NCBI RefSeq assembly: GCF_030063195.1 | Contig: NZ_JASISS010000012.1 | Span: 1-64,000 of the forward strand | Source: Cryobacterium sp. PH31-AA6 | GTDB taxonomy: Bacteria; Actinomycetota; Actinomycetes; Actinomycetales; Microbacteriaceae | Reading direction: 5' to 3' | DNA length: 64,000 nt | Shown here: positions 29,004 through 39,551 of the stretch, piece after piece | Layout: every line of letters begins with the position of its first letter | Numbering within the stretch: the first letter of the stretch is position 1 | Notes under the pieces: generated by a model | Seen by the model: only the letters and a program-made list of their open reading frames with translations | Database searches by the model: none | Told to the model about the DNA's origin: nothing | Program-made: the position numbers and the translations under genes

Positions 29004-29039
29004 GAGACCGGGCTGTCCGCCGGACAAGGAACGGGTCTC
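29004..29039 (-). terminator. Possible hairpin terminator of the acyltransferase gene
   Basis: GAGACC pairs with GGTCTC (29004-29009, 29034-29039), enclosing TGTCC-GCC-GGACA. It lies 70 bp beyond the stop of the reverse-strand gene. No T tract follows on that strand, so activity is uncertain. Confidence 0.4.
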
Positions 29040-29108
29040 AGCCCACCAGCACGAGGCTCGCGCTCACCGTCGAGCTCTGGCGCTGCGCGCCCCGGGGCAT
29101 CCGCGTCA

Positions 29109-31004
29109 TCACGGGAGGAGCGGCGGGCGAAACTCGGCAGTGCCGTCCGGGAGGGGTGTCCGGTACGCATCCAGCTCGCTTCGGGCCGGAGCCCTGGCCA
29201 GGCGTTCCAAAGCGGCCCGAACGGTCCCCGCGTAGATCCGGCCGCCGGTAGGGCCCGGGTGAATGTTGTCGCCGGCGAGCACATCGGTGTGCGGGGCGAT
29301 CGCGTCGTGCCAGTCGGCGAGCTCGACCCGCCGGTGACGTGCGGAGTACTCGGCCAGGATGTCGTTGACGCCCGCCGTCCAGTCCCGGTCGGCGAACGCA
29401 TCCACCAGCACCAGTTCCCGCTCGGGGCCGATGACCGCCCGGATCTCGTCGAGTTGGCTCCACCGGATGGGCCCGTTGGTGCCGAGCCCGACCACCACGA
29501 CGGGCCGGAGTGTGCCGGCCTCCTCCTGCGCGGCGAGGATGTCGGGCGCGGTCCCCATGCCCCGCGACACCGCGGCGTCGATCGCGATCCCCGGGAAACG
29601 GGCCTGCAGCTCGGCTGCGGAAGCCAGCATCACGGAATCGCCGACGGCCGTGATCCGGTCTCCGGCCGCCGGTTTGGCCGGCCGCGACGCGCGCCGGGCG
29701 AGCCGCTCGGCGTGGCGTTCCGCGGCGGCCAGCGCCTGCTGCCCGCGCTCGATCTCGGTCTGGGCGCTCGTGCTGGTCGGGGCGGTCACGATCGCCGCGG
29801 TGGTGCCCGTCGTCAGGAGCAGTCCGGCGACCACCGCCAGGCCCAGCCAGGCCAGCCGACGGTTCGAGCCGTAGGCCAGGTCGCGGAGGCGCCGGATGCT
29901 GCCGCGCACCCCGAGCGAGCGCACGGGGCGTTCGAGCCAGCGATATGACACCCCGGCGGCGAGGAGCGTCAGCGCGCCCGCCAGCACCCCGACGCCGATG
30001 CTCGCCGGCACGCCCGGGGACGAGCGGACCGCGGGCCACGCCGCCTGCAGGAGCACGAGCAGCGGCCAGTGCCAGAGGTAGATTCCATAGGATCGTTCGC
30101 CCAGGTAGCGCAGCAGCCTGCTGTCCAGGGCCGTGCCGAAGCGGCGCCCCGGCACGGCCGCCCAGATCACGACCGCCGTCAGCAGGCTCACCGCCAGCAG
30201 CCCGCCGCGGTAGGTCACGGCTCCCGTGTCCGGCAGCCAGAGCGCCGCGTCCAGGAGCCCGGCGAGGGCGCCGAGGCCGAGCCACGGGCGCCAGCGGCCG
30301 AGCGCGGCCAGGAGACGAATCGCGGGGCCAGTCCTCAGATCGGCTCGGTGCAGCATCAACGCGAGCGCGGCCCCGGTGAAGAGGCCGAAGCTGTGAGTGT
30401 CGGAGCCGTAGTAGACCCGGGTAGGATCCTCGGGCTGGAAGAGCAGAGCCATCCACAGGGCGGACGCCAGGGCGAGCGCGCAGACCAGGGCCAGACGCAG
30501 CCGGCGGTTCCGGAGCAGGAGGAGACCGAGCAGGGCAACCGGCCAGACCAGGTAGAACTGTTCCTCGACCGCCAGCGACCACAGGTTGCGGAACAGCTCC
30601 GGGGCACTCGCGCTGAAGTAGCTGGCCGAACTGACGATCGACACCCAGTTGTAGCCGAAGATCGCCGCCCCGAGAACCTGCCAGCCGACGCCCACCAGCA
30701 CGTCCCCGCCGATCAGCCACGCGGCAGTGCCGCAGATCAGCACCAACGGAATCAGCGGCGGCACGAGGCGCAGGGCCCGGCGTTGCCAGAACCGGCCGAG
30801 CGCGAGGCGACCGGCGCCGTCTCGTTCGACCAGGAGCAGGCCGGTGATCAGGAACCCGCTGATCACAAAGAAGACGTCGACGCCGATGAACCCGCCCGGC
30901 AGCAGGGCGGGGAAGAAGTGGAACACCACGACCAGGGACACGGCAATGCCGCGCAGGCCGTCCAGGCCGGCCAGACGCTTGGTCGGGATGCTCACGGACT
31001 GCAC
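29109..31004 (-). CDS. OafA/YrhL-type membrane acyltransferase with C-terminal SGNH domain
   Basis: Members O-acylate surface polysaccharides, peptidoglycan or lipids. The N-terminal part (about 10-400) has ten or so membrane segments and the family motifs LDGLRGIAV (14-22) with catalytic-type His29, GVDVFFVISGFL and WSLAVEEQFYLVWP. After a last membrane segment near 385-400 comes an outside SGNH esterase-like domain with GDS (Ser457), GTN (508-510) and DNIH (Asp579, His582). The GTG start at 31004 lacks a clear ribosome-binding site and could lie a few codons later. It interrupts the common rplQ-truA order. Confidence 0.88.
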   Translation of the reverse strand: MQSVSIPTKRLAGLDGLRGIAVSLVVVFHFFPALLPGGFIGVDVFFVISGFLITGLLLVERDGAGRLALGRFWQRRALRLVPPLIPLVLICGTAAWLIGGDVLVGVGWQVLGAAIFGYNWVSIVSSASYFSASAPELFRNLWSLAVEEQFYLVWPVALLGLLLLRNRRLRLALVCALALASALWMALLFQPEDPTRVYYGSDTHSFGLFTGAALALMLHRADLRTGPAIRLLAALGRWRPWLGLGALAGLLDAALWLPDTGAVTYRGGLLAVSLLTAVVIWAAVPGRRFGTALDSRLLRYLGERSYGIYLWHWPLLVLLQAAWPAVRSSPGVPASIGVGVLAGALTLLAAGVSYRWLERPVRSLGVRGSIRRLRDLAYGSNRRLAWLGLAVVAGLLLTTGTTAAIVTAPTSTSAQTEIERGQQALAAAERHAERLARRASRPAKPAAGDRITAVGDSVMLASAAELQARFPGIAIDAAVSRGMGTAPDILAAQEEAGTLRPVVVVGLGTNGPIRWSQLDEIRAVIGPERELVLVDAFADRDWTAGVNDILAEYSARHRRVELADWHDAIAPHTDVLAGDNIHPGPTGGRIYAGTVRAALERLARAPARSELDAYRTPLPDGTAEFRPPLLP

Positions 31005-31088
31005 CCGGGCGTCAGGGGGTAGGGGTTGCAGATAGTCATCACAGGAGTGGACCGCGGTCCGGGTTCAACGATAACCCGGCCCGGACCG

Positions 31089-31101
31089 TACACTTACCTC
31101 C
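31089..31101 (+). promoter_or_regulatory. -10 box of a possible leaderless truA transcript
   Basis: TACACT (31089-31094) ends 7 bp before the GTG start of truA and no ribosome-binding site is present. That geometry is the usual one for leaderless actinobacterial mRNAs. Confidence 0.5.
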
Positions 31102-32019
31102 GTGATTCTTCCCCCGGCGCCCGACGAGACCCCAGCGGAGGACACCACCCGGATCAGGCTCGATATCGCCTACGACGGCACCGGCATGTCGGGCTGGGCG
31201 ACCCAGCCGGGACTGCGCACCGTGCAGGGCCAGATCGAGGCTGGGCTCGCCGGCATCCTGCGGAGCCACCCGCCGTACCCCGTGCTGACCGTGGCCGGAC
31301 GAACGGATGCCGGGGTGCACGCCGCCGGCCAGGTGGCCCATTTCGACCTGAACCGCGAGCAGGCCGACAGTCTCGTGCGGATCACCCGTGGCAAGGGCCG
31401 ACCTCCGACCCCCCTGGCCGTCATGGTGCAGCGGCGGCTCGGCGGCATCCTCGTCACCCAGCCGGAGATCGTGCTCAAGTCCTCCAGCATCGCGCCTCCC
31501 GGTTTCGACGCCCGGTTCTCTCCGCTCTTTCGTCGCTACGAGTACCGGATCGCCGATTCCGTGGTCGGCCATGACCCCCTTCAGCGTTTCCGCACCACCT
31601 GGCACGGTTTCCGGCTGGACGTGGACAAGATGGCCGAGGCGGCGACGACGCTGATCGGGCTTCACGACTTCGCCACCTATTGCAAGCCGCGGCCGGGCGC
31701 CACGACGATCCGCACGCTGCAGGAATTTCACTGGCGACGCGACCCGGACGGCGTGATCGTCGCATCCGTGCAGGCCGACGCCTTCTGTCACAGCATGGTT
31801 CGGGCGCTGGTCGGCGCCTGTGTCGCGGTGGGGGAGGGCCGGTTGGCCGGGGATCGTCTCGTCGACCTCCGGATCGAGCGGGCCAGGACCAGCGAGTTCA
31901 AGGTGATGCCACCCCAGGGGCTGACCCTGATGGAGGTCGCCTACCCCGCCGACGAACAGCTCGCGGCGCGGGCACGCGAAACCCGGGCGCGGCGCGAACT
32001 CATCGACGACACGGAGTAG
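31102..32019 (+). CDS. truA: tRNA pseudouridine(38-40) synthase
   Basis: It makes pseudouridine at positions 38-40 of the tRNA anticodon arm. The 305-residue product has the catalytic aspartate Asp69 in VAGRTDAGVHA and the HDFATYCKPR segment. There is a short N-terminal extension of about 15 residues before TRIRLDIAYDGTGMSGW. It starts with GTG, probably leaderless. It usually follows rplQ; here the acyltransferase separates them. Confidence 0.95.
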   Translation: MILPPAPDETPAEDTTRIRLDIAYDGTGMSGWATQPGLRTVQGQIEAGLAGILRSHPPYPVLTVAGRTDAGVHAAGQVAHFDLNREQADSLVRITRGKGRPPTPLAVMVQRRLGGILVTQPEIVLKSSSIAPPGFDARFSPLFRRYEYRIADSVVGHDPLQRFRTTWHGFRLDVDKMAEAATTLIGLHDFATYCKPRPGATTIRTLQEFHWRRDPDGVIVASVQADAFCHSMVRALVGACVAVGEGRLAGDRLVDLRIERARTSEFKVMPPQGLTLMEVAYPADEQLAARARETRARRELIDDTE

Positions 32020-32046
32020 CCGCCGGCCCCGTACTCCCGCGGGGAA

Positions 32047-32076
32047 TTGCGCGGGGATGGGCCGGGAGACTACTAT
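32047..32076 (+). promoter_or_regulatory. Probable promoter of rplM-rpsI
   Basis: TTGCGC (32047-32052) and TACTAT (32071-32076) are 18 bp apart. It would produce a leader of about 125 nt. Confidence 0.5.
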
Positions 32077-32134
32077 TGACCTTTGGTGTCTGTGCGTTGC
32101 AGCCAGGCACACGAACGTGAGCCCTCCATCGATC

Positions 32135-32188
32135 GTGTTCCCACATTTGGAACACACCCGGAGCGGGATTCACGAACACCTCCGTTCG
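32135..32188 (+). promoter_or_regulatory. Hairpins in the rplM leader
   Basis: GTGTTCC pairs with GGAACAC (32135-32141, 32149-32155); then CGGAG/CTCCG (32159-32163, 32180-32184) or the alternative CGAAC/GTTCG (32173-32177, 32184-32188) can form. Mutually exclusive stems ahead of an r-protein gene fit a regulatory leader, unproven. Confidence 0.4.
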
Positions 32189-32208
32189 AACAAGAAAGCA
32201 GCTTAATA

Positions 32209-32655
32209 GTGACGCGCACTTACACTCCCAAGGCAAGCGAAGTCCAGCACGACTGGGTCGTCATCGACGCCACAGACATCGTTCTCGGTCGTCTTGCCAG
32301 CCACGCCGCCATTCTCCTTCGGGGAAAGCACAAGGCAACGTTCTCTCCTCACATGGACATGGGCGATTTCGTCATCATCATCAACGCCGAGAAGATCGCC
32401 CTCACCGGCAAGAAGCTCGACCTGAAGATGGCGTACCGCCACTCCGGTTACCCGGGCGGCCTCACGGCCACCAACTACTCGGAGATGCTCGAGAAGCACC
32501 CGACCCGTGCGGTAGAAAAGGCCATCCGTGGCATGCTGCCGAAGAACACGCTCGGTCGCGCCCAGCTGGCCAAGCTGAAGGTCTACGCCGGTCCGGAGCA
32601 CCCGCACGCTGCTCAGCAGCCGAAGCCGTACACCCTCTCCCAGGTCGCTCAGTAG
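32209..32655 (+). CDS. rplM: 50S ribosomal protein L13
   Basis: L13 is an early 50S assembly protein. The 148-residue product [20 protein letters not shown]... contains [11 protein letters not shown] (about 82-92) and [13 protein letters not shown] (about 111-123). I chose the GTG at 32209, since it gives the standard N-terminus; the in-frame extension upstream is the leader. It forms the classic pair with rpsI. Confidence 0.97.
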   Translation: MTRTYTPKASEVQHDWVVIDATDIVLGRLASHAAILLRGKHKATFSPHMDMGDFVIIINAEKIALTGKKLDLKMAYRHSGYPGGLTATNYSEMLEKHPTRAVEKAIRGMLPKNTLGRAQLAKLKVYAGPEHPHAAQQPKPYTLSQVAQ

Positions 32656-32704
32656 CGCCGGCCACCAGACTTCTCGACTCTAAGAAAAAAGGATTCACTA
32701 CATC

Positions 32705-33190
32705 GTGGCGAAGATCGCAGACCAGATTGACCAGGCTCCGGAGAGCTACTCGACCGAGACTCCGGCCGAAACCGTAACCAAGGCGCCCCGCGCCGTCCTC
32801 AACGTTCCCGGCGCAGCCGTCGGACGTCGCAAGCAGGCCATCGCCCGCGTGCGCATCGTTCCCGGCTCGGGCACCATCACGGTGAACGGCCGCGAGTTCG
32901 CGGACTACTTCCCCAACAAGCTGCACCAGCAGCTGATCAACGACCCGTTCAAGGTCCTTGACCTGCTCGGCAGCTACGACGTCATCGCGCGCATCACCGG
33001 TGGTGGCCCCTCGGGTCAGGCCGGCGCCCTGCGCCTGGGCATCGCGCGTTCGCTGAACCAGATCGACGAAGAGAACAACCGCCCGATCCTGAAGAAGGCC
33101 GGCTTCCTCAACCGTGACGCTCGCGTCAAGGAGCGCAAGAAGGCCGGACTCAAGAAGGCCCGTAAGGCGCCTCAGTTCTCGAAGCGCTAA
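32705..33190 (+). CDS. rpsI: 30S ribosomal protein S9
   Basis: S9 reaches the P-site tRNA with its C-terminal arginine tail. The 161-residue product has an N-terminal extension of about 35 residues before [18 protein letters not shown], and ends [12 protein letters not shown] as in all S9 proteins. AAAAAGGA lies before a GTG start. glmM follows after 22 bp. Confidence 0.97.
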   Translation: MAKIADQIDQAPESYSTETPAETVTKAPRAVLNVPGAAVGRRKQAIARVRIVPGSGTITVNGREFADYFPNKLHQQLINDPFKVLDLLGSYDVIARITGGGPSGQAGALRLGIARSLNQIDEENNRPILKKAGFLNRDARVKERKKAGLKKARKAPQFSKR

Positions 33191-33212
33191 CCCGAGCGTC
33201 GACAGCATAATA

Positions 33213-34574
33213 ATGCCTCGACTTTTCGGCACGGACGGTGTCCGGGGCCTGGCCAACCGTGATCTCACGGTTGGCCTGGCCCTGAGCCTCGCCCAGGCCA
33301 GTGCGGCGGTCCTCACGCAGGGCCGTCGCGCTGAGTTGCGTCGTGTGGAAGGCCGCCGCCCCGTGGCGGTCCTGGCCCGCGACCCCCGCATTTCCGGCGA
33401 ATTCATTGCCTCCGCCGTCGCGGCCGGTCTGGCCAGCTCCGGCGTGGATGTGCTCGATGCCGGCGTCATTCCGACGCCCGCCGCGGCCTTCCTGATCGCC
33501 GATATCGGCGCTGACTTCGGCGTGATGATTTCCGCCTCGCACAACCCCGCCCCCGACAACGGCATCAAGATCTTTGCCTTCGGGGGAACGAAACTACCCG
33601 ACGACGTCGAGGACCGCATCGAGGAACACCTCGCCGGACCCAATCTCACCCCGATCGGTGGCGACGTCGGACGCATCCGTCGGTTCGCCGACGCCGAGGA
33701 CCGGTACGTCGTGCACCTGCTCAGCACACTTCCGCACCGTCTCGACGGCATCCACGTCGTGCTTGACTGCGCGCACGGTGCCGCAGCGGGCGTCTCCCCG
33801 CAGGTCTTCACGGATGCCGGCGCACGCCTGACGGTGATCGGTGCCGACCCCGACGGCCTCAACATCAACGACGGCGTTGGCTCGACCCACCTCGACAACC
33901 TGGCCGCCGCAGTGATCGCCAACGGCGCTGACATCGGCATCGCGCACGACGGCGACGCCGACCGGTGCCTCGCGGTCGACCGCGACGGTAATGTCGTCGA
34001 TGGTGACCAGATCATGGCGATCCTCGCGGTCTCGATGGCCGAGCGCGGCGTGCTCAAGGACCGCACGCTGGTCGCCACCGTGATGAGCAACCTCGGCCTG
34101 CGCAAGGCCATGGCCGACAACGACATCACGATGATCGAAACCAAGGTCGGCGACCGCTACGTGCTCGAGGCACTCAACGCGAGCGGGCTTTCGCTCGGCG
34201 GTGAGCAGTCCGGCCACGTGATCATGACCAAATTCGCCACGACCGGCGATGGCATCCTGACCGGCCTGCACCTCGTGGCCGAGATGGCCCGCACCGGCAA
34301 AACCCTGGCCGAGCTGGCATCGGTGATGAAGGTGTATCCGCAGATCCTCGTGAACGTGCGGAACGTTGACCATCACGCCCTCAAGAGCGACGACACGATC
34401 GCCAGGGCGGTACTCGTTGCGGAGGCCGAACTGGGCGACACCGGGCGCGTGCTGCTGCGCCCATCCGGCACGGAACCGATGGTGCGCGTCATGGTCGAGG
34501 CCGCAGACCAGGTGACCGCCGATCGGCTGGCGCACGCGCTGGCCGACCTCGTCCGGGAGCGCCTGGCCCTCTAG
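33213..34574 (+). CDS. glmM: Phosphoglucosamine mutase
   Basis: It converts glucosamine 6-phosphate to glucosamine 1-phosphate for UDP-GlcNAc and peptidoglycan synthesis. The 453-residue protein starts [15 protein letters not shown]; the phosphoserine is Ser109 in [12 protein letters not shown] and the magnesium loop is DGDADR (246-251). [12 protein letters not shown] near the C-terminus binds phosphate. The ATG at 33213 is chosen because the longer frame lies inside rpsI. It works just before glmS, encoded 1 kb downstream. Confidence 0.97.
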   Translation: MPRLFGTDGVRGLANRDLTVGLALSLAQASAAVLTQGRRAELRRVEGRRPVAVLARDPRISGEFIASAVAAGLASSGVDVLDAGVIPTPAAAFLIADIGADFGVMISASHNPAPDNGIKIFAFGGTKLPDDVEDRIEEHLAGPNLTPIGGDVGRIRRFADAEDRYVVHLLSTLPHRLDGIHVVLDCAHGAAAGVSPQVFTDAGARLTVIGADPDGLNINDGVGSTHLDNLAAAVIANGADIGIAHDGDADRCLAVDRDGNVVDGDQIMAILAVSMAERGVLKDRTLVATVMSNLGLRKAMADNDITMIETKVGDRYVLEALNASGLSLGGEQSGHVIMTKFATTGDGILTGLHLVAEMARTGKTLAELASVMKVYPQILVNVRNVDHHALKSDDTIARAVLVAEAELGDTGRVLLRPSGTEPMVRVMVEAADQVTADRLAHALADLVRERLAL

Positions 34575-34593
34575 GCCTCAGCCGACCGCCGGG

Positions 34594-35550
34594 TCACACC
34601 TTGCGCAGGAGCACCTTCGAGACGGCGTGGTTGGAGTCCTTGCGCAGCACGAGCGTCGCGCGTGACTTGGTCGGGCGAATATTCTGCACCAGGTTCGGCT
34701 CGTTGATCTCGGTCCAGATCGTCCGCGACCGGTGGCGCGCCTCGGCCTCGGTCAGCGTGGAGAACCGGTGGAAATACGACTTCGGGTTCGTGAAGGCGCC
34801 GCGCTGCAACTTGAGGAAGCGTTCCTCGTACCACCGGGCGATGTCCTGGGTGCGGGCATCGACGAACACGGTGAAGTCGAACAGGTCGCTGACCGCGAGG
34901 CCATGGCCAGGCCCGGGCGGCTGCAGCACGTTGAGGCCCTCAACGATCAGGATGTCGGGCTGACGCACCACGATCTGGGCGTCCGGCACGATGTTGTAGC
35001 TGAGGTGGGAGTAGAACGGGGCGCGCACCTCGGTGGCTCCGCTCTTGACCGCGGAGACAAAACGGAGCAGCGCCCGCCGGTCGTACGATTCCGGGAAACC
35101 CTTGCGGTCCATCAGACCGCGCCGGGCCAGCTCCGCATTCGGGAACAGGAAACCATCGGTTGTCACGAGTTCCACCCGGGGAGTGTCCTCCCAGCGGGCG
35201 AGCAGTTCACGCAGCAGCCTGGCGATGGTGGACTTGCCCACCGCGACGGAGCCGGCGACACCGATCACAAACGGGGTGCGCTGGGCGCGTTCACCGAGGA
35301 AGTCACTCGTTGCCCGGTGCAGTTGCCTGGCACCCGCCGCGTAGAGATTCAGGAGCCGACTCAACGGAAGGTAGACATCCGTCACCTCGCTGAGATCGAG
35401 CGGTTCGCCCAGCCCGCGCAGCTGCACGATCTCGGTCTCGCGCAGCGGCAGCATGGTGGTGGGGGCGAGTGCAGCCCAGTCGGCCCGGTCTAGTTCGACA
35501 AACGGGGTGCTGTGGCCGTTCTTCCAGGGGCTCGCAACCGGTTCGGACAT
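34594..35550 (-). CDS. coaA: Pantothenate kinase, type I
   Basis: It phosphorylates pantothenate with ATP, the first step of coenzyme A synthesis. The 318-residue product has [12 protein letters not shown] (97-108, P-loop) and the [13 protein letters not shown] and GLNVLQ segments typical of CoaA. The ATG at 35550 is the first that gives the family N-terminus; the frame stays open far upstream on this strand only because of base composition. Convergent with glmM, divergent from glmS, 33 bp apart. Confidence 0.96.
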   Translation of the reverse strand: MSEPVASPWKNGHSTPFVELDRADWAALAPTTMLPLRETEIVQLRGLGEPLDLSEVTDVYLPLSRLLNLYAAGARQLHRATSDFLGERAQRTPFVIGVAGSVAVGKSTIARLLRELLARWEDTPRVELVTTDGFLFPNAELARRGLMDRKGFPESYDRRALLRFVSAVKSGATEVRAPFYSHLSYNIVPDAQIVVRQPDILIVEGLNVLQPPGPGHGLAVSDLFDFTVFVDARTQDIARWYEERFLKLQRGAFTNPKSYFHRFSTLTEAEARHRSRTIWTEINEPNLVQNIRPTKSRATLVLRKDSNHAVSKVLLRKV

Positions 35551-35570
35551 TTCCCCAAGCTTAGTCCGAC

Positions 35571-35583
35571 TAAAATCGGGTTC
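35571..35583 (+). promoter_or_regulatory. -10 box of a possible leaderless glmS transcript
   Basis: TAAAAT (35571-35576) ends 7 bp before the glmS ATG. The -35 region, inside the divergent coaA start, is weak. No glmS ribozyme is present. Confidence 0.45.
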
Positions 35584-37434
35584 ATGTGCGGAATCGTAGG
35601 TTATGTCGGAGAAGATAAAAGCGTCGAGGTTCTGATGGGGGGGCTGCGGCGACTGGAATACCGGGGGTATGACTCGGCCGGTATTGCCGTCATCGACTCC
35701 GACGGGGTGCTCAACACGGCCAAGCGCGCCGGCAAGCTTGCCGTGCTCGCCGGTGAACTCGAGGCTCACCCGATCAACAACGGACGCACCGGCATCGGCC
35801 ACACCCGGTGGGCCACCCACGGCGGCCCGACCGACGCCAACGCGCACCCGCACCTCGGCGACAACGGCAAGCTCGCCCTGATTCACAACGGCATCATCGA
35901 GAACTTCGCCGGTCTCAAGGAAGAACTCGTCGCCGAGGGCTTCGAATTCGAGAGTGAGACCGATACCGAGGTGGCCGCCGTGCTGCTCGGTCGCGAATAC
36001 CAGCGATTCGGCGACCTCGGAGACGCCTTCCGTTCGGTCGTGTCCCGGCTCGACGGCGCCTTCACCCTCCTCGCCGTGCACCAGGACCAGCCCGGCGTCG
36101 TCGTCGGCGCCCGCCGCAACTCGCCGCTCGTGATCGGCCTCGGCGACGGGGAGAACTTCCTCGGTTCCGACGTCGCAGCCTTCGTCGAATACACCCGCCG
36201 CGCCGTGGCCATCGGCCAGGACCAGATCGTCACGATCACGCCCGACCTGGTCACCGTCACCGATTTCGACGGCAACCCGGTCGAAACCGAGGAGTTCGAC
36301 ATCGCCTGGGACGCCTCGGCGTCGGAGAAGGGCGGCTGGTCCAGCTTCATGGCCAAGGAGGTCACCGAGCAGCCGGATGCCGTCGCCAACACCCTCCGCG
36401 GCCGCATCCACGAGGGCCAGGCCGTCGTTCCCGAGCTGACCGTCTTCGGCGATGACGTGCTGGCCGGCATCCGCCGGATCATCATCGTCGCCTGCGGCAC
36501 CGCCGCCAACGCCGGCTTCGTCGCCAAGTACGCGATCGAGAAGTGGACCAGGGTCCCGGTCGATGTGGAACTCAGCCACGAATTCCGTTACCGCGACCCG
36601 GTGCTGACCCCGGAGACGCTGGTCATCTCGATCAGCCAGTCCGGCGAGACCATGGACACGCTGATGGCGGTCAAGTACGCCAGGGAGGGCGGCGCCAAGG
36701 CCATCTCCATCTGCAACACGCAGGGTGCCACCATCCCGCGGGAGTCCGATGCCGTGATCTACACCCACGCCGGCCCCGAGGTCGCCGTGGCATCGACGAA
36801 GGGTTTCACCGCCCAGATCGCCGCCCTCTACCTCTTCGGGCTTCACCTCGCCCGCGTTCGCGGCACCCTGAGCCTCGCCGAATCGGCGGAACAGGTCGCC
36901 GAGCTGCAGGCCATCCCGGAGAAGATCGCGACGACCCTGCTCCAGGAAGCCACCGTTCAGGAACTGGCCGGCTGGATGGCCGACACCAGGGCGGTGCTCT
37001 TCCTCGGCCGCCACGTCGGCTTCCCGATCGCGCTCGAGGGTGCCCTCAAGCTCAAGGAACTCGCCTACATCCACGCTGAGGGCTTCGCGGCCGGCGAACT
37101 CAAGCACGGCCCGATCGCTCTGATCGAACCCGGCCAGCCGGTCTTCGTCATCGTGCCCAGCCCCCGCGGTTCGGCACACCTGCACCCGAAGGTCGTCTCC
37201 AACATCCAGGAGATCCGCGCCCGCGGTGCCCGCATCATCGCCATCGCCGAAGAGGGCGACGTCGCCGTGCTGCCCTACGCGGACACCGTCATCCGGATCC
37301 CGCTGGCCGCGCCGCTGTTCGAACCGCTCCTGGCCGTGGTCCCGCTGCAGATCTTCGCCATGGCCCTGGCCACAGTCAAGGGCCTCGACGTCGACCAGCC
37401 GCGCAACCTGGCGAAGTCCGTCACGGTCGAATAG
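35584..37434 (+). CDS. glmS: Glutamine-fructose-6-phosphate aminotransferase (isomerizing)
   Basis: It makes glucosamine 6-phosphate from fructose 6-phosphate and glutamine. The catalytic cysteine is Cys2 (MCGIVGYVG), exposed after methionine removal. The glutaminase domain spans about 1-225; two SIS domains follow (about 290-430 and 460-600), and the C-terminus [13 protein letters not shown] is canonical. The 616-residue product starts at 35584. acpS follows after 34 bp. Confidence 0.97.
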   Translation: MCGIVGYVGEDKSVEVLMGGLRRLEYRGYDSAGIAVIDSDGVLNTAKRAGKLAVLAGELEAHPINNGRTGIGHTRWATHGGPTDANAHPHLGDNGKLALIHNGIIENFAGLKEELVAEGFEFESETDTEVAAVLLGREYQRFGDLGDAFRSVVSRLDGAFTLLAVHQDQPGVVVGARRNSPLVIGLGDGENFLGSDVAAFVEYTRRAVAIGQDQIVTITPDLVTVTDFDGNPVETEEFDIAWDASASEKGGWSSFMAKEVTEQPDAVANTLRGRIHEGQAVVPELTVFGDDVLAGIRRIIIVACGTAANAGFVAKYAIEKWTRVPVDVELSHEFRYRDPVLTPETLVISISQSGETMDTLMAVKYAREGGAKAISICNTQGATIPRESDAVIYTHAGPEVAVASTKGFTAQIAALYLFGLHLARVRGTLSLAESAEQVAELQAIPEKIATTLLQEATVQELAGWMADTRAVLFLGRHVGFPIALEGALKLKELAYIHAEGFAAGELKHGPIALIEPGQPVFVIVPSPRGSAHLHPKVVSNIQEIRARGARIIAIAEEGDVAVLPYADTVIRIPLAAPLFEPLLAVVPLQIFAMALATVKGLDVDQPRNLAKSVTVE

Positions 37435-37468
37435 CGGGCGTCGGGAACGGGATGCGCGAGGACACCGC

Positions 37469-37825
37469 ATGATTCGAGGCATCGGGGTCGACATCGTCGA
37501 CCTCGCACGCTTCGAACGCCAGGTGCTGCGCACTCCCGGGCTCGTGCCCAGGCTCTTCACCCCGCGCGAACGTGAGCTGCCGGTGCATTCGCTGGCCGCG
37601 CGATTCGCCGCCAAGGAAGCGCTGATCAAGGCGCTCGGCGACAGCGCGGGGGCCACCTGGCAGGAGATGGAGGTCGTCACCGACGAGCACGGAAACCCCG
37701 GTTTCCGGCTCTCCGGCGGCGCCGCCGCGGTGCTCACCGCGCGGAAGATCAGCACCGTGCACCTGACGATGACCCATGACGCGGGGGTCGCCTGCGCCTT
37801 CGTGGTCGCGGAGGGCGACTCATGA
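37469..37825 (+). CDS. acpS: Holo-[acyl-carrier-protein] synthase
   Basis: It transfers 4'-phosphopantetheine from CoA to acyl carrier protein. The 118-residue product has [11 protein letters not shown] (magnesium ligand Asp8) and [12 protein letters not shown] (Lys49, Glu50). I chose the ATG at 37469 ([11 protein letters not shown]); a frame open further upstream lies in glmS. The stop lies 13 bp before the alr start. CoaA, encoded nearby, supplies its substrate pathway. Confidence 0.95.
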   Translation: MIRGIGVDIVDLARFERQVLRTPGLVPRLFTPRERELPVHSLAARFAAKEALIKALGDSAGATWQEMEVVTDEHGNPGFRLSGGAAAVLTARKISTVHLTMTHDAGVACAFVVAEGDS

Positions 37826-37838
37826 CCGGTTTCGGATC

Positions 37839-38984
37839 GTGACCGCGTTCCGGGAAGCGGTCGTCGACCTCGGCGCGATCCGGGCCAACGTCGCCCACCT
37901 GCGTGCTGTCGTCGGCACCCCGCACCTGATGGCCGTGGTGAAGGCGAACGCCTACGGCCACGGCGCCCTTCCGGTGGCCCGCGCGGCCCTGGCCGCCGGA
38001 GCGGACTGGCTCGGCGTCGCCGACGCCGCCGAGGCGCTCCAGCTGCGCACCGGCGGCATCGACTCGCCCATCCTCGCCTGGCTGCACGACCCCGACGTCG
38101 ACTTCGCCCCGGCAATCAGCCAGGACATCGACCTCGGCCTGTCCTCGCAACGTCAGCTCCGGCAGGCGGCGGATGCCGCGGCAACCCTCGGCCGCGCGGC
38201 CTCGGTGCAGATCAAGCTCGAGACCGGGCTCAACCGCAACGGGGTAGCCGAATCGGACTGGGCGGAGGTGTTCGCACTGGCCGCCGGGTACGAGCGGGCG
38301 GGACTGCTGCGCGTGCGCGGGCTCTTCAGCCATCTGTCCAACGCGTCCCCGGCCGACGACGCCGAGGCAATCGTGCGCTTCGAGCGCGGCGTGCGGCTCG
38401 CGGCGGATGCCGGACTGTCGCCGAGTCTGATCCACCTCGCGTCGACCGCTGCGGCGCTCCGGCTCCCGGCGGCGCGGTTCAACATGGTGCGGATCGGAAT
38501 CGGCCTCTATGGGCTGTCGCCATTCGAGGATCAGAGTTCGCACGAACTGGGCCTCATTCCCGCGATGACCCTGCGCGGGCGGGTCGCGGCCGTGCGCCGG
38601 GTCGCCGCCGGCGCCGGGGTGTCCTACGACTACCTCTGGCGGGCACCGGAAGACGGGAACCTCGCCCTGGTGCCCCTCGGCTACGCCGACGGGGTGCCGC
38701 GGCAGGCCTCCGGGGCCGCGAGCGTGCGGATCGGCGCGAGCACGCATCCGATCGTGGGTCGGATCGCGATGGACCAGTTCGTGGTCGACGTCGGTCAGGG
38801 CGACGTTGCCGTGGGCGACACCGTCGTTCTGTTCGGCGACCCGGCGACCGGCGCCCCGAGCGCCACAGACTGGGCCGACGCCGCCGGCACGATCAACTAC
38901 GAGATCGTGACCCGGATCGGGCACCGCGTTCCGCGCAGCTACCTGGACCCGGAACGGTCCGCTCCGGCCGAAGAGGAAGGCTGA
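37839..38984 (+). CDS. alr: Alanine racemase
   Basis: This PLP enzyme makes D-alanine for peptidoglycan. The PLP lysine is Lys35 in [12 protein letters not shown], and the second catalytic residue is probably Tyr263 (GVSYDY). The 381-residue product starts at a GTG (37839), which gives the family N-terminus; an ATG at 37776 in the same frame would overlap acpS by 50 bp. The neighbourhood (glmS, acpS, alr) fits cell-wall supply. Confidence 0.95.
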   Translation: MTAFREAVVDLGAIRANVAHLRAVVGTPHLMAVVKANAYGHGALPVARAALAAGADWLGVADAAEALQLRTGGIDSPILAWLHDPDVDFAPAISQDIDLGLSSQRQLRQAADAAATLGRAASVQIKLETGLNRNGVAESDWAEVFALAAGYERAGLLRVRGLFSHLSNASPADDAEAIVRFERGVRLAADAGLSPSLIHLASTAAALRLPAARFNMVRIGIGLYGLSPFEDQSSHELGLIPAMTLRGRVAAVRRVAAGAGVSYDYLWRAPEDGNLALVPLGYADGVPRQASGAASVRIGASTHPIVGRIAMDQFVVDVGQGDVAVGDTVVLFGDPATGAPSATDWADAAGTINYEIVTRIGHRVPRSYLDPERSAPAEEEG

Positions 38985-38993
38985 CCAGGCGCC

Positions 38994-39542
38994 ATGCGCA
39001 CGATCATCCCCGACGCCGACGGAATGCACGACTTCGGCATCAGTCTCGCCGGCCGGCTCAGGGCCGGAGACCTGATCGTGCTGACCGGACCGCTCGGCGC
39101 GGGCAAGACCACCTTCACCCGCGGCCTCGGCGAGGGACTTAGGGTGCGCGGCTCCGTCACCAGCCCCACCTTCGTGCTCGCCCGCACCCACCCGAGCACG
39201 ATCGGCGGGCCGCCGCTGGTGCACGTCGACGCGTACCGGCTCTCGAGCGCCGTCGAACTCGACGACCTCGACATCGACTTCCCGAACTCGATCGTTGTCG
39301 TCGAGTGGGGCAGGGGCATGCTCGACGGCCTGACCGAATCCTGGCTGGACATCGAGATCGAGCGGCCGCTCGGCGCGTCGCAGGCCGTCGAGGCAGTCGG
39401 CCCCGCCGCCGGCGACGAGTTCGACCTCGACGAGCCGCGCACCGTCACGATCACCGCGTACGGTCCGCGGTGGGCCGACGCCGCCGGATTCGACGAGTCG
39501 GATGCCCCGGAAGAGACCGGGGACCCGCGGCCCAGCGAATAG
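38994..39542 (+). CDS. tsaE: tRNA threonylcarbamoyladenosine biosynthesis ATPase TsaE
   Basis: TsaE is the ATPase that cycles the TsaB-TsaD complex during t6A37 synthesis. The 182-residue protein has the P-loop GPLGAGKT (32-39), SPTF (about 57-60) and the VHVDAYRL and VVEWGRG segments. An acidic stretch of about 45 residues at the C-terminus exceeds the 150-residue norm. It is followed by tsaB, rimI and tsaD in one direction. Confidence 0.95.
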   Translation: MRTIIPDADGMHDFGISLAGRLRAGDLIVLTGPLGAGKTTFTRGLGEGLRVRGSVTSPTFVLARTHPSTIGGPPLVHVDAYRLSSAVELDDLDIDFPNSIVVVEWGRGMLDGLTESWLDIEIERPLGASQAVEAVGPAAGDEFDLDEPRTVTITAYGPRWADAAGFDESDAPEETGDPRPSE

Positions 39543-39551
39543 GCTGGTGAG

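Noticed and set aside
35551..35583. glmS ribozyme
   Set aside because: Only 33 bp separate the divergent coaA and glmS starts, too short for the ribozyme.
35551..38115. Extension of coaA to 1173 codons through the glmS region
   Set aside because: The coaA family N-terminus begins at 35550; the upstream part is antisense to glmS and acpS and is Arg/Pro-rich.
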